A stretch of DNA of 64,000 bases from Phymatolithon calcareum (lineage: Eukaryota; Rhodophyta; Florideophyceae; Hapalidiales). The notes beneath the pieces are model-generated. The model was not told the origin of the DNA, did not search any database, and worked only from the letters and a program-made list of their open reading frames with translations. The translations under genes and the position numbers were made by a program. Within the stretch, counting starts at the first letter, position 1; each line of letters opens with the position of its first letter. Positions 49,344 through 59,824 of the stretch are shown piece after piece. The DNA is taken from positions 992,001 through 1,056,000 of the forward strand of contig OZ345368.1 in assembly GCA_977006965.1 (NCBI GenBank), given 5' to 3'.

Positions 49344-50675
49344 ATGGTGCATCCAGATATCGCAGGAGTGGCGCCGGAATGTTTGAGTTGTGTCGTGGCT
49401 GGATTGCCAATGTTTGCCAGTGGCGACTTCAATGCCCTGAATTTTAGCATTGGACACTTACGCCGAAATTTTTACTTTGAGGTGCAATCGGTTGGTGAAG
49501 AGCAAAGCGCAATGGTTAGATTAGGCAAAGCAGCAGTGCGGCGAGGCAGGCAAATATAGATCGACTACACGAATTTAACGATTCCGTAAATTTGTTTGAC
49601 GTAGAAGCACTTCTGTTTGCAGTTGGCTCGTGGAGGGCGACCAGTATTGGCAGACGTTAATGTAACGAGCGTTCTTGGGAACGATGGTGTTATGCTCAAA
49701 AGTGTTGTTCTGTTCTTTAGTTGATGGCTACTTCATGCAGAAGTTGTTTCTTAGTTCCCTCTGCTGGAGAAGGCTATCTTGCTTAAGCAGTCAAACTACA
49801 GAAAATGTGCCCGTAGTGGTGGACTTCTGGTGGAATAATTAGACTGCAGTAGTGTCGGTCACTGTCAGTATGGGCGCACTTGATGAACAGCAAGTGAGCG
49901 TACAGTTAATGGTTAGTTATCGGTCTAATACGCAGTGAACGGATTGTGAGCGTTAATTTGTTACAATTAACATCATAGACGAGAATTCTTGCCATAGACG
50001 ATGTGTGAGCGCCATAAATTGTGCGATAGACTTCCGAAGTGTATCGTGACTCTCATGTCAAAAGTACTATCATGGAACAATGTGCAATCTTAATGCCCTC
50101 CGCCCACCAAATGAAACAGTTTATATCTGGTTTGAGACGAAATACGGGGAGCACGAAAAGTAATTTTGCGTTTTTGTAAGAGGTCTCTAGCTATCCAATT
50201 AGGGCAAAAGGTCACCTCGCCGACGGAGCCTATGAACTTGAGCAGAGGGGATTGAGTAGATTGACTTCCGTAAGACCTGAACTACGGATAGGATCAAAAC
50301 TTGAGCAAGATGGCATTGTCAAAACGTTTCAAAAATTAATTGAAATTAACGAAGGAAACACGCGGGCAGGGCAGTGATCAATACCTTCACAGAACTTTTG
50401 TTGTATCTATGTGTAGGCCCCCTTCCCCGACGGCATCGAGCGCTCGATGTTCATAGATAAACTTGGTGACACGAACATTAAATCAATCACGGTCCCCGTG
50501 CAAGTGCGCAATGCCGGTTTCTTTGTCGTCCTTGTCGCTCAGCTATCTTTGAGGGCAAGTGAATTATGATGCAGGCAGCACGCGGAAAGTGTGAGCGACA
50601 GTCACTGTGGCCGATGGAAGAGAGTACCAGTTCTTTGAGGGTCTCTGTGTCCAGCTGCTCGTCCTGCATCGCTAG
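49344..50675 (+). repeat. R-associated repeat, uninterrupted copy (reference empty site), with LTR 49678-49965
   Basis: Reads continuously through CCGAAATTTTTACTTTGAGG and GTGCAATCGGTTGG, where the other copy holds Ngaro element 1 and the 1066-bp solo LTR. 49344-49559 is the ORF-like stretch (VHPDIAGVAPECLSCVVAGL). 49678-49965 is a gypsy LTR; 50095-50230 is repeat H. Nearly identical to 30313-31497. Confidence 0.7.
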
Positions 50676-51075
50676 AAGGGGTCGGACCGGCAGTGTGACA
50701 TCCATTCGAAAATATTCAAAATTTTCAATCCGCTTCCGCGTTTACTGGCTAATTTCTCAAAATCAATCCGATCCGCATCAGTGAATGGATGGATGAAGCC
50801 CGTCCCGTCCATTACTGTGCCACGTATTTGGTGACTATTTCGGATCAGCCTCCGCTTTCAATAATTCAAATCTTAAAAAGTAGTTATATTTTCCTTATTC
50901 TCAATCGAATTAAAAATCAGTTCCGCGCACGATTAAATTAAGGGGAATTTACTAAAATGACCACGTAGTTTGCCGTATTTACTAAAATGACCACCATGCA
51001 TGGGTGTTGTTATGATTATAGCTTTGGTGTAATGCGGGGCAGCATAAAATTATGGGGTCCAGAAATAACATCAGT

Positions 51076-51620
51076 TTATTGATCGGAGGGGGGCTGAGAG
51101 GGCCGCTGAGGCTCAACGGCTTCCTTGTAGGAGCGCTTATTATGGCCAGGTTTGTTACATTTCTTACACGTAACGGACCGGTCAGATGCAGAGCCAGCTA
51201 TGAGACGCCTTTTTTTAGGCCTTCCTGGCGGGCGCCCAGTCACCGGAGGAAGATCGGCATGCTCTGGAAGTGCACCACTTAGATCCGGTAACGGTGGCAT
51301 AACTATTTCTCCTTGATACATCTTGAAAAATGTGGATTTTTGATACCAGCTTCCAACAAATTCCCCCAACGGCAGCGAGGATTCTGGGAGGAAACGGATG
51401 CAGCCCATTTGGAATGACAAATTGCCGTAAATCTGGTTTTTGTGCTTTTCAGGACGGCAAACGTGTAACCCTTTAGTGCAGCATGGTTGGAAAGAGCTGA
51501 CTTTAGGATATTCTTGGACTGGAAAAGAGCACTAATATCAATTTCGGTCGTAAACGGCCTGTCCATTGTCGAAGACGGTAGCTTAAATCGGATGGTGTAC
51601 CGAAAAATCGAAATCGGCAA
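51076..51620 (-). pseudogene. MULE transposase remnant: DNA-binding domain joined to C-terminal knuckle
   Basis: Minus strand 51620-51430 reads ALFQSKNILKSALSNHAALK and TKTRFTAIC, the MuDR-type N-terminal DNA-binding pattern. After a frame change, 51400-51080 reads PLGEFVGSWYQKSTFFKMYQ, GRPPGRPKKRRLIAGSA and CKKCNKPGHNKRS, the plant-like MULE C-terminus with a knuckle lacking its last Cys. The DDE core and SWIM finger are deleted between them. Confidence 0.75.
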
Positions 51621-51784
51621 GGTCGCCGAGCGGCTTTATTGGGACAAAACTGTGGAAATGTGGGACATGGCGATCTTCGAACAAATTGTTCCGTTTCGTC
51701 CTAGGGCAGATCCGTTTTACAAACCGAAATAACTGGGGGATGCGGGAAAAATCGAAGTACGAATTTATCACTAAATTTTCAAAG

Positions 51785-52516
51785 TCACACTATATCAATA
51801 CCAGCCTGATGGTTGTCCAGAGCATAATCTTCTGCAAACGCCCGGAGGTCCACGTATAGAATACGGGCGTCGTTCTCACGGAACCCAAGAATAATCGCAT
51901 GAATATGGGTCTCGACTGGGAAGGGTAGAGGAAATAGAGCTGTCGACTCAATGGAATCAGTCGCACGCTCGCGCAGACCGCGCAGCGCTTGTTCAAATGC
52001 AAGGTACTTTGGGTGGTGCGCAGTAAAATTGTGGCCCGTGTTTGACGACAAAGGGGTCAACCACTTGCGGTGCAGTATGCTCATATACAGGAGAGGAGTA
52101 GGCCAGATAGCGGAGAGCTCAAGCACTTCGCCAGCATTCTCCACCTTGACGCGCCATTTGCCTTCGCCCACACCTGCAGGCAAGAGGATTGCCAGTGATA
52201 TCATTTTTGTTTTGGTGTCTGGCTGCTCCCACTCTGATATAAGGTGAAGCGGCTTGAACGAGTGGGGGCCCATCAGAAATGCCAACCCACTTCCACGGTC
52301 GTCCTCATCATCCTCATCCACTGTTAGAGCATCATCTTCGGGCACCTTGCGTTTCTTTCGAGGTGTGGAGCGCTCGCCAACATTGCACTTTGTGTCCAGC
52401 GCATCAAGATCATCTTCAGTCTCGTCTGTGAGGCTGTTAGCTTCTATTACATAGAAAAGTGCCAAAAGTGTGAAGTAACATACTGTCATTCCTCTGATAG
52501 TCCCGCTTGATAACAT
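51785..52516 (-). CDS. accessory protein of the Harbinger-like element, C-terminal part
   Basis: A 243-codon open frame. The first ~45 residues are hydrophobic and probably intronic or out of frame. Then come an acidic stretch with a nuclear-type basic patch (STPRKKRKVPEDD), an acidic run, and a conserved-looking domain with ISLAILLPAGVGEGKWRVKV and LELSAIWPTPLLYMSILHRK. Likely joined by splicing to the Myb/SANT-like piece at 52437-52694. Harbinger elements commonly carry a Myb-like second protein needed for nuclear import and DNA recognition. That parallel is inferred. Confidence 0.55.
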   Translation of the reverse strand: MLSSGTIRGMTVCYFTLLALFYVIEANSLTDETEDDLDALDTKCNVGERSTPRKKRKVPEDDALTVDEDDEDDRGSGLAFLMGPHSFKPLHLISEWEQPDTKTKMISLAILLPAGVGEGKWRVKVENAGEVLELSAIWPTPLLYMSILHRKWLTPLSSNTGHNFTAHHPKYLAFEQALRGLRERATDSIESTALFPLPFPVETHIHAIILGFRENDARILYVDLRAFAEDYALDNHQAGIDIV

Positions 52517-52519
52517 TAA

Positions 52520-52694
52520 AGCGCGTTCGAAACGGGTCCAGCTGATGGTTCTTGTAGAATGTCGGGTGAGACTCGTACACAGACTGGGGCTTGCTCATAC
52601 AATTTATTTCTCCTCGATCGAACATGGCTCGGAGAAGCTTGACAGCTTCGCAATTCTTGGTCATCTTCTGATGACGAAGAGGCTCTTGCACCAT
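52520..52694 (-). CDS. accessory protein of the Harbinger-like element, Myb/SANT-like exon
   Basis: The minus strand reads MTKNCEAVKLLRAMFDRGEI, KPQSVYESHPTFYKNHQLDP and FRTRFNVIKRDYQ, a helical trihelix/SANT-like pattern. The frame then runs into a stop, and a donor-like GT lies near 52495. The exact exon limits cannot be set by eye. Confidence 0.5.
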
Positions 52695-52785
52695 ATTGGC
52701 AGAAGTCGAAAAGGTAGTTCGAATTGGTGCGTGCAGAATACCGATACTGTCGTCGAGATTGCGCCCATTTATACTGTGTTAACAT

Positions 52786-53781
52786 ATTGCTATAATTACT
52801 TAATCCTTTAAGATAGACTTTTTAAACATCAAAGCTATCCATAATTGGAAAGACTTTACATGTAGTCGTAGAAACTATATTCATATGATCAGCCAAATGC
52901 GTGGCATTCAAGTTGAAATCTCTCTATTGGAACAGTAATCGAAGTCTAATCATGTGACGTGTCACGTGGCTCTATCATAATCATACTACTGTCGCGTTTG
53001 AAGCGAAGGTGAATTCTTTAAAGATGAAGGGCGCTATTTCCAGTGCTGCACTAATCCCGCTGCTATTGGGCTCCTTTCTTCCAGAGCACGATAATTCTAG
53101 AACGATAGAAGTATTGTACTTTCTTATTTCGAGGTACCTACCGAATGTTCGAATGTTCGAATCTTCAAAATTTCTAGTGGCGATTTTGATCCCGCGAAGG
53201 TACTGTCCACCTATGCTTGCGAAACAGGAAAGCTGATCGCAAGGAGTAGCTCTGTCAATAGGCTGGTAAATTGTAAACGTCTTCATTTTCGTTTAATCGT
53301 AGCGCAAAGTTGCCGAATGTTCGGCAAATTACCAAATTTTGCCTCATTGAGTGGCCGAATTTACATGCATTTGAAGGTTGCTCCGTAAAGTTCTTTGTTT
53401 ATTCTCACTATAAAAAGCGCAATTTGTAAGGATTCGCTACCTCCCCTGGTTAGATTCAACTCTTTTGTCTTTTATTATTAGTCAAAGGTAATGCATCTTA
53501 AGTAAATGAGTTCTAAAAGGCAAATGTTCGCCGAATGTTCGGCGAACGTTCGCCAAACGTTCGCCGAATTTTTGTTTCTAATGGAGTTCGCTAATAACAA
53601 AAAATATTGAAAACGAACACTCGGTAAGTGCACAACGAAATTATGCTTCAACATTACACTAGCACAAAAAAGCGTGACGCAAATCGCAGGACTGTGCCAG
53701 CCTTGCAAATATTCACATATATATAACTGCTTTTGTTAGAAAGCTTTTATTCAAATTATTTCGATTTATGAAATAACGAGC
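52786..53781. promoter_or_regulatory. divergent spacer of the Harbinger-like element with GTTCG palindromes
   Basis: Clusters of GAATGTTCG and GCCGAATGTTCGGC-type words occur at 53140-53170, 53311-53330 and 53524-53572. The last includes AATGTTCGGCGAACGTTCGC followed by overlapping repeats that can pair with themselves. No ORF of note. The position between divergent genes makes it a candidate promoter with protein-binding sites. Confidence 0.55.
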
Positions 53782-53942
53782 TTGAAAAAGAACGCCTCAG
53801 TTTCTCTACTTTACGTGGCTAATAAGTTAGTTGGCATGCAAATGGCAAACTGGACAGTTTTCCACGAGCCATTCGGGTTCTTCTATCGACAGCAAGCTTT
53901 ATCATACACTCACGGCATGGTTCCTAAAGGTATAAAGCTGTA

Positions 53943-54899
53943 TTGGCATGCTGCTGTCAAATACTCAAGTTCGGCATCAGGATGCTTGTACCTGCCACAA
54001 TACCTCCATCTGCATTTCTATCTCAGGGACTTGAAATATTGAACAGATGCGAGGGGTTAGCCGTCCGGACTCTGAGCCGACGTTTCAGGTCGTTATTTGG
54101 TCTCATTCCACTCGTATGTTCCCGTGCGTGGAACATGATTGGCATTTCTCTACCACCAAAAGCAAAGCCACGGCACTTGTTATGGGCATTAATTTTTTTA
54201 AAAATTTACGCGAATGAGACTGCCAACAGTGCACTTACTCAGTGCGATGAAAAAACATTTCGGCTGTGGTCATGGCGCTTTGTTTATTTGCTCTCTGAAT
54301 TAAAAATCGTAAGCTGCTCATGCCGCCGGGATAAAATTGCTCGGCGTACTAACTGCTCACAAATTAAATGGGAGCGACGCTTTGTGCGCCGTTCTGGTCG
54401 ACTCTTTAATGCGTCTGTTGAAGGCGCAGATTTCAAAATTCGTGAACCCAAGCCGTTCAACCCAAAGTGGTATTCTCATAAGTTTAAAGGGCCTGGGCTC
54501 CGATACGAAGTTGGAATAGCTCTGTCCACTGGATGGATTGTATGGACAAACGGGCCCTTTCCGTGTGGGTCATATTCTGACCTTAAAATTTTTCAACGCA
54601 ATCTTAAGCAAGAATTTCAGGATCACGAAACTCTAATTGCTGACGGAACTTATAGGGATTCTAGCTGCGAGAAGTATGGGCGTACAGAAGACAAATTACA
54701 GCCTTTTTTCCACTCCAAAGTAAGAGCTCGCCACGAGACGTGCAACAGGCGTTTCAAGGAGTTTGGCGTCTTAGGACAACGATTTCGTCACAACCTCGGC
54801 AAACATGGCAAGTGCTTTCGGGCGGTAGCTACTTTAACTCAACTCATGATAGAAAATGGGCACCCGTTGTTTTCAATTTCTCAGAAAAATTCAACGTAA
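53943..54899 (+). CDS. DDE transposase of the Harbinger-like element
   Basis: The frame 53943-54899 (318 codons) has no certain ATG start, and an upstream intron or exon is likely. Motifs: WALIFLKIYANETANSALTQ helical N-terminus; VEGADFKIREPKPFNPKWYS with first catalytic Asp; SHKFKGPGLRYEVGIAL; NGPFPCGSYSDLKIF; HETLIADGTYRD with second Asp; RARHETCNRRFKEFGVLGQR with the Glu; and RHNLGKHGKCFRAVATLTQL. This is the DDE_Tnp_4 type of PIF/Harbinger-like enzymes. The stretch after LSELKIV contains TACTAAC, a branch-point-like sequence, so a short in-frame intron is possible. Otherwise open and perhaps functional. Confidence 0.8.
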   Translation: MACCCQILKFGIRMLVPATIPPSAFLSQGLEILNRCEGLAVRTLSRRFRSLFGLIPLVCSRAWNMIGISLPPKAKPRHLLWALIFLKIYANETANSALTQCDEKTFRLWSWRFVYLLSELKIVSCSCRRDKIARRTNCSQIKWERRFVRRSGRLFNASVEGADFKIREPKPFNPKWYSHKFKGPGLRYEVGIALSTGWIVWTNGPFPCGSYSDLKIFQRNLKQEFQDHETLIADGTYRDSSCEKYGRTEDKLQPFFHSKVRARHETCNRRFKEFGVLGQRFRHNLGKHGKCFRAVATLTQLMIENGHPLFSISQKNST

Positions 54900-55259
54900 A
54901 TTCGAGAATTTCGAATTTTCCCGCAACCCCCTGTAAGATCAAGACGTTGGCACCTGGGCATGTATCGGTCTCAACGGACCTGAGTGATGGACCGTTTGCT
55001 GGATGCTGACAGAAAAGTACAGGATCATAACTACACCCATGCATGGTGGTCATTTTAGTAAATACGGCAAACTACGTGGTCATTTTAATAAATTCCCCTT
55101 AAATTAACTATTTAGCGGATCCTTTCCCCTCCATTCCGTTAACAAAAGAAAAAACTTAATCCAATCCGAATCCGTTTTCCAAAATGTCGTGAACAATCCG
55201 TCCTGTTTTCCAAAATTTCTCAGTATAACTACAGATTGATCCGTCCGGTCCGACTACTA

Positions 55260-55335
55260 ATCGCTACGCTACTGACATTTCGGCCCTAAACACCCCCTAA
55301 CTGTCGATCTTACCCTTCCTGAGATCGATGAGATG
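55260..55335 (+). repeat. R-associated repeat resumes after the nest
   Basis: ATCGCTACGCTA and GACATTTCGGCC continue the sequence broken at 50675, as in 31491-31530. Confidence 0.6.
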
Positions 55336-55499
55336 CTAGAGAAGGCTATCATTAAGTAGTCAAACTGCAGAGAATGTGCCAGTTGTGCTGGACTGTCGGT
55401 GAATTAATTAGACTAGTATCGGTCATTGTTAGTATGGCTTATCTTGATGAACAACAAATGAGCATACTGTGAACGACATGTAAACGTACCTTAGTTACA
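55336..55499 (-). repeat. 3' LTR of gypsy B, truncated
   Basis: Matches the start of the LTR (TGTAACTAAGGTACG on minus) for about 164 bp; the CA end is missing at the junction with the R-associated repeat. Confidence 0.55.
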
Positions 55500-56890
55500 C
55501 TCGTCCCGTTTTTGAAACCGGACGTCCTCGTCCTTGCCCCGTATTCTTTGACCAAGTCCATGCAATTTTCAGACTCGCTCGCGGCAGCCACACGGCCTTG
55601 GCTCTCCCGGTCACGTTTGAATTGTAAAAAGTATTGTAGCTTTCGCTTCTCCAGCTTCTTGTTTAGAATTGCTATAACCGCTTGTTCCTTCGTCCCGTCA
55701 TTTCTCGAAAGACTTATTGTGAGGCAGTAAACTCCAACTATCAAAGAACAAGCAGATCAGCTCGGATTCGGAATCAGGAAGCATCCAGAACGTGCAATTA
55801 AACTATACGAGGCTATTTCGGAATGAACTAGAACTTTCGCCGGTCTATGGCATGGTTTGAGTTTTTTATTGGGATCTTATACCGAGCATGATTTTCTTCT
55901 TCTTTATTACAGGTTTTTCAAGCTGTTCTAGAACAACTCCACCTCCTTACGGGTACAGTAGACTTTAACAGATACGAGTGGTACTTGACGTCACAACAGC
56001 TCCAAAGCTGCACAAAGTGCAGACCTTCGCGTACCTTAACATCAATATCTATACCCAGCCATTCTTCAGTCGCTGTCCTTCAAAGGGATACATGAAATCG
56101 CAAACAAGTTGTAGGTCACTATCCTTTTTCTTACCGAAGTAGACGAGCGCACCATACGGTGACGATGGCCGTCGCAGAAGTCCTTCGTTCAGCAGTACTT
56201 GGAGCTGTTTTCGGAGCTCTTGGATTTTGTCTGCTTAAAGACGTGGAACCGTGGGCTTCGAAGGTTGCTCATCGTACTTGAGATTAATTTCAATATCAAC
56301 TTAGGCCTGGGTGGAGGATCGCTGAGTAGCTCGTTGAGAAACACATCCTTAAGCTCTTGTACTTGGTCCTTGAAATGAGGCGTGACTTTAATATCGCCGA
56401 TTTCCATGGCTCCGAGCTTCGGATTTGTTCGCCGAACAGACTGCCAGTCATCTCCCTTCCGTACCAATTTCGACATTCGCTTAAGTGAGACCTTTTTCAC
56501 AGACACAATTGATCCACTTCCGGAATCCTTTTATCCACATGGCTTAATAGTCCATTGGGTTCCTTCAGGACGTTTTACGTTCATAACTTCAGGCTTCCGG
56601 TCGATGTTTGGATTGTGCTTGTTCAGCCATTTCCTTCCAACAATGACGTAAGGTTCTCCAGGTTCGGAGTCCATTTTGATGATATAAACTTGTTCCCCGC
56701 AGTTGAGGCAGCTTACTTCGAAATGTCCGTTACTGTAGAAGTATCGCCAAGCTCTACAGTATCACAGGAGGTCTAGCAATAAGATCAAACTTGATGGCAA
56801 CTTCTGAAGATATGAAGGTATCGGAGGCGCCTGAGTCAATAAAGGCTGTGACTGTGGTACCATTGAGAGTGCCTTCATAAACCAGCTCAC
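55500..56890 (-). pseudogene. gypsy B 3' remnant, RT start and protease
   Basis: 55720-55510 (LNKKLEKRKLQYFLQFKRDR, MDLVKEYGARTRTS) is the segment preceding the 3' LTR. 56100-56430 and 56480-56890 match gypsy A 627-1440, including FIDSGAS near 56845. A LINE tail sits at 55889-56090. RNase H and integrase are deleted, as in C. Confidence 0.65.
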
Positions 56891-57222
56891 CGTCACTACA
56901 AGCAGATAGTGAAGACAGCGTTGGTGCGTGTCTTGTGCTTGAAAGCTCTGTTGGAACCCTTGGGCTTCATCTTCAAATAATCCTCGCGGGAAGGGGGAGA
57001 TGGATAGCTCCAGCCTTGAAGGCCACATTTGCAGCATCGATCGGCTGTGAGGTAGAATTTTCCTTCGCATTTTTTGGCTGGCACCTTGCATACAGTGTTG
57101 TGATCCTTGCATGTTAGGGTGCTGTCCGCGGATGTGGCGTTGCGGGTGCTCTTCTTTGGCGGGGTTGGGTGCTTAGTTTGTTTGCTCCATTGTTGAGCGC
57201 GGTTGAGAGTACGCGCATAGTT

Positions 57223-57807
57223 CTAGGGTGTGACGCAAATTTCGGTGACCTCTTGAAACAACTTGATGTGTTTATCAATCGAAGTCTTGAGGTCCAAATT
57301 TATGAGACGTGCTTTTGCTGGAGCTCGTTCGTTATGCGGTACAAATCCAGCCATTATTGCGGCTTGAAGGGCGTTAAGAGAGACAGGTTTTTCGTCGTTC
57401 TTCTCCAGGGGCATGTGGCATTCGGCCAATTCAAGAAGCTTGCTTTCCAAAACGTTGGTGAGCACTCGTGTGTTTCGGGCATTGTAGATAAACCCGCAAG
57501 CATTGGTTGTTGTGCGAGCAACGGTCTTCCCCGAAAATACAGGAATTTGTGGGGTTTGAAGAGAAAGTGAAACGCCTTCTTGCGTAGAAAGGCTCGGAGT
57601 CTGGACCTTTCTGTCATTAGTATTATCATTGAAGGCGTTGCTACACGCTTCGACTTTGAACTGAGGAGTCTCGACGATGGAGTTTTGGGTGGAAGCTGAG
57701 GTCTGAAGCTCGTTCACCTTATCCATGAAAGCTCTGAATTCAGCCGCGGTCGGCGTGTTGGACTGTGAGTCGCCGGGGCTATCGCTGCTCCGAAGCGTAG
57801 GAGGCAT
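57223..57807 (-). CDS. gypsy B Gag, partial
   Basis: Near-identical to Gag A (ATG 57807, MPPTLRSSDSPGDSQSNTPT) with the same premature end after EICVTP. Minor substitutions (QTPQIPVFSGKTVARTTTNA) show independent decay after duplication. Confidence 0.6.
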   Translation of the reverse strand: MPPTLRSSDSPGDSQSNTPTAAEFRAFMDKVNELQTSASTQNSIVETPQFKVEACSNAFNDNTNDRKVQTPSLSTQEGVSLSLQTPQIPVFSGKTVARTTTNACGFIYNARNTRVLTNVLESKLLELAECHMPLEKNDEKPVSLNALQAAIMAGFVPHNERAPAKARLINLDLKTSIDKHIKLFQEVTEICVTP

Positions 57808-57856
57808 GTGGGTTTGCAAGATGCGGGACCTTGATCGGAAATGCCGGTGTACCAAT

Positions 57857-58115
57857 TGTAACCAGAGGATAGTGTTTTGCTCGAAAGGGTTGTTGTCCTT
57901 AGTTCTTGGTTACTTCATGCTGAACTTGTTGATTAGTTCCCTCTGCTGGAGAAGGATATGCTGCCTAATTATTCTAACTACAGAGAGTGTACCCGTAGTG
58001 GTGAACTGTTGGTAAAGTAATTAGACTAAATTAGTATCGGTCATTGCTAGTCAGGGTTCACTTGATGAGCAGAAAATGAACATACAGTGAACGGCATGTG
58101 AACGTTGCTTTGTCA
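57857..58115 (-). repeat. 5' LTR of gypsy B
   Basis: 259 bp; the same ends as LTR A, with a six-base block (GTCATTGC, partial) that LTR A lacks. The primer-binding site just inside has lost one base. Confidence 0.65.
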
Positions 58116-59494
58116 TATATAACTTGAAAATGAACTGTCATTTGGGGGCAGCATGAGTTGGATCATGCATCCAAACGCGAGCATTGTATCTCAAATCGAG
58201 AATGCGACGTCGTCCGCAAGGTGCCCTTTTGCCCTAACTGGATAACTAGCGGCTTTTTTACAAAAAAATCATATTACTTCTCGAGCTCCCCGGCTTCCCT
58301 TTCAAATCAGATGTACACTGTTTGATTTGGAGGGGAAGGGCAGTAAGATTGCAGTGTGTTCTGTGCTAGTACATTGGCGAGAGAAATGACAAACTATGAT
58401 GATCATGAGGATCACAATCTTCAGTACGGCCCATCGAGTTCATTATGTTGCTTGCACATCGTCTCTCGCAACTATACTCGGGTAAATGTCTATATTCAAA
58501 TCTACTGGATTTTACAAAACAATTTTTAGGCCAAGAAAAAATATTTTTCTTTTGTGATATCCACAAAATAGAGTAGCGTAGAACAGAAACAGTTTTCACG
58601 ATTTGCTGGCGGGAGATTAGAGATTTTTCTTGTGGGTGCACCAGGGTACTGTTGACATTTGGGGGAATTTTTCCATGATAGTTAAGAAGAAGGTTGAGAA
58701 AATCAATTGATCTTCTCAACCTTCATGTTTTTTTTGAACAAAGTTTATTTAAAAGCCCCACAGACTTCCGAAGATATGGGCAAGGCTTCCTCAGTTGCTA
58801 CCTACCTTTCTCTGAACATAATTCAGAGAACTTATCGGCCTCTAAAAGGATGTAAATATTGGTCACCAGTGGAAAGAATCAGCATTGCAGTACTGAGTGT
58901 GAACATTCATTCTCTTCTCCCTTACGCAGCTCTCCTCTACTATTTGATATTACGCCGACATGACGCTTTCTGCTTCTCGAAATGATACCGCTATCACCAA
59001 CTGACACGCCATTGACGTTTTCCGTACTTCTAGCAAATATCACACCAAGGGAAGTTTGTGTGTTCACACTACTAGACATACAATAGAAGTTCAAAAATTA
59101 TACTACCCCTGAAAACATTTTTCATATTTGAAGTCTTTCGACTTCTGGCATTACCGATTGCCCGCAGTAAGCCACATGCAAACAGAAGTGCTTCTCCATC
59201 AAAGACATCTACGGAATCGTTAAATTAGTGCAGTCGATCTATATTTGCCGGCCTCTCCGCACTGCTGCTCTGCCTAAATGTTCGGTCATTTCCTTTAGCC
59301 GTTTCGCATTGCCCTCCGCCAACCGATTGCACCTCAAAGTAAAAATTTCGGTAAAAGTGCCCAATGCTAAAATTCAGGGCATTGGAGTCGCCACTGGCAG
59401 ACAATGGCAATCCAGCCACGAAACAACTCAACATTCCAGCTCCACCACTGCGATATCTGGAGGTACCATGGGTTTGAGCCCTGTAGACACGCAA
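58116..59494 (-). repeat. duplicate of 2666-4360: repeat H, flanks and R-associated region
   Basis: Colinear with 2666-4360 but lacking the two LINE-tail inserts of copy A. It carries its own insert at about 58733-58808 (TTTTTTTGAACAAAGTTTAT then AAAAGCCCCACAGAC), a minus-strand LT2-type tail. The ORF-like stretch at 59494-59225 (SCFVAGLPLSASGDSNALNF) ends at a stop where copy A reads through. Confidence 0.65.
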
Positions 59495-59824
59495 TGTTGC
59501 AGGGGTGCAATGAAAGACATTATCACCATCGACCTAGGAGCTCTATACCGGCTCCTTGTGATCTATCCACCGGCACTGGCAACACAGTATCGTGAACGAC
59601 TCTTCCAAGAGGAACAAACGGATTTATCGCAGACGCCGACTAACACTCAACGTAATATTAGTCTAGCGTCGGTTTGAGCCTCCCCTTTTTGCAGGGTGTG
59701 CAATTGCTCGCCCCTAGCCTATTTAAGCGGCAATCCTGATCGCATCTTAGACTGAGGCATCGCATCACAGAGACATCACCCCTTTTCAAGATAAATCCCA
59801 ACCCTCATCTTTTCACTCCTAGTG

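Larger units (their letters stand above)
51733..54933. mobile_element. PIF/Harbinger-like transposon with TAA target duplication
   Basis: Inverted termini C[T/A]GGGGG[A/T]TGCGGGAAAA continue to TCGAA. TAA at 51730-51732 and 54934-54936 flanks them, the 3-bp target of this superfamily. Inside: a DDE transposase on plus and a second, accessory gene on minus, divergently transcribed from a 1-kb spacer rich in GTTCGCCGAA words. Length 3201 bp. Inserted in the MULE remnant. Confidence 0.85.
50942..55098. mobile_element. MULE with 75-bp TIRs and 9-bp target-site duplication
   Basis: TIRs 50942-51016 and 55024-55098 are near-perfect inverted copies starting GGGGAATTTA. Each holds two direct copies of TTTACTAAAATGACCAC 30 bp apart, probably transposase sites. 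TTAAATTAA is duplicated at 50933-50941 and 55099-55107. Nine bases fits Mutator-like elements, as does the transposase remnant next to the left TIR. A Harbinger-like element occupies most of the interior. Confidence 0.85.
50676..55259. mobile_element. hAT-like nonautonomous element (outer shell of nest)
   Basis: Termini AAGGGGTCGGACCGG and, inverted, TAGTAGTCGGACCGG share the core TCGGACCGG. ATCGCTA flanks both sides (50668-50674, 55260-55266; an eighth base differs), and the paralogue at 31.49 kb reads GCATCGCTACGC without insert. Excluding the inner MULE, it is only about 420 bp of AT-rich sequence with AAAATTTT/CCGATCC words and no ORF. Confidence 0.65.

Noticed and set aside
50936-50941. 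TTAA-type (piggyBac/Kolobok) insertion for the outer element
   Set aside because: The shared flank extends to nine bases (TTAAATTAA), and no piggyBac or Kolobok protein is present there.
50942-55098. Treating the whole 4.2-kb element as a Harbinger element with a 9-bp duplication
   Set aside because: Inner termini with TAA duplications at 51733/54933 separate the DDE_4 element from the outer MULE, whose remnant and 9-bp duplication agree with each other.
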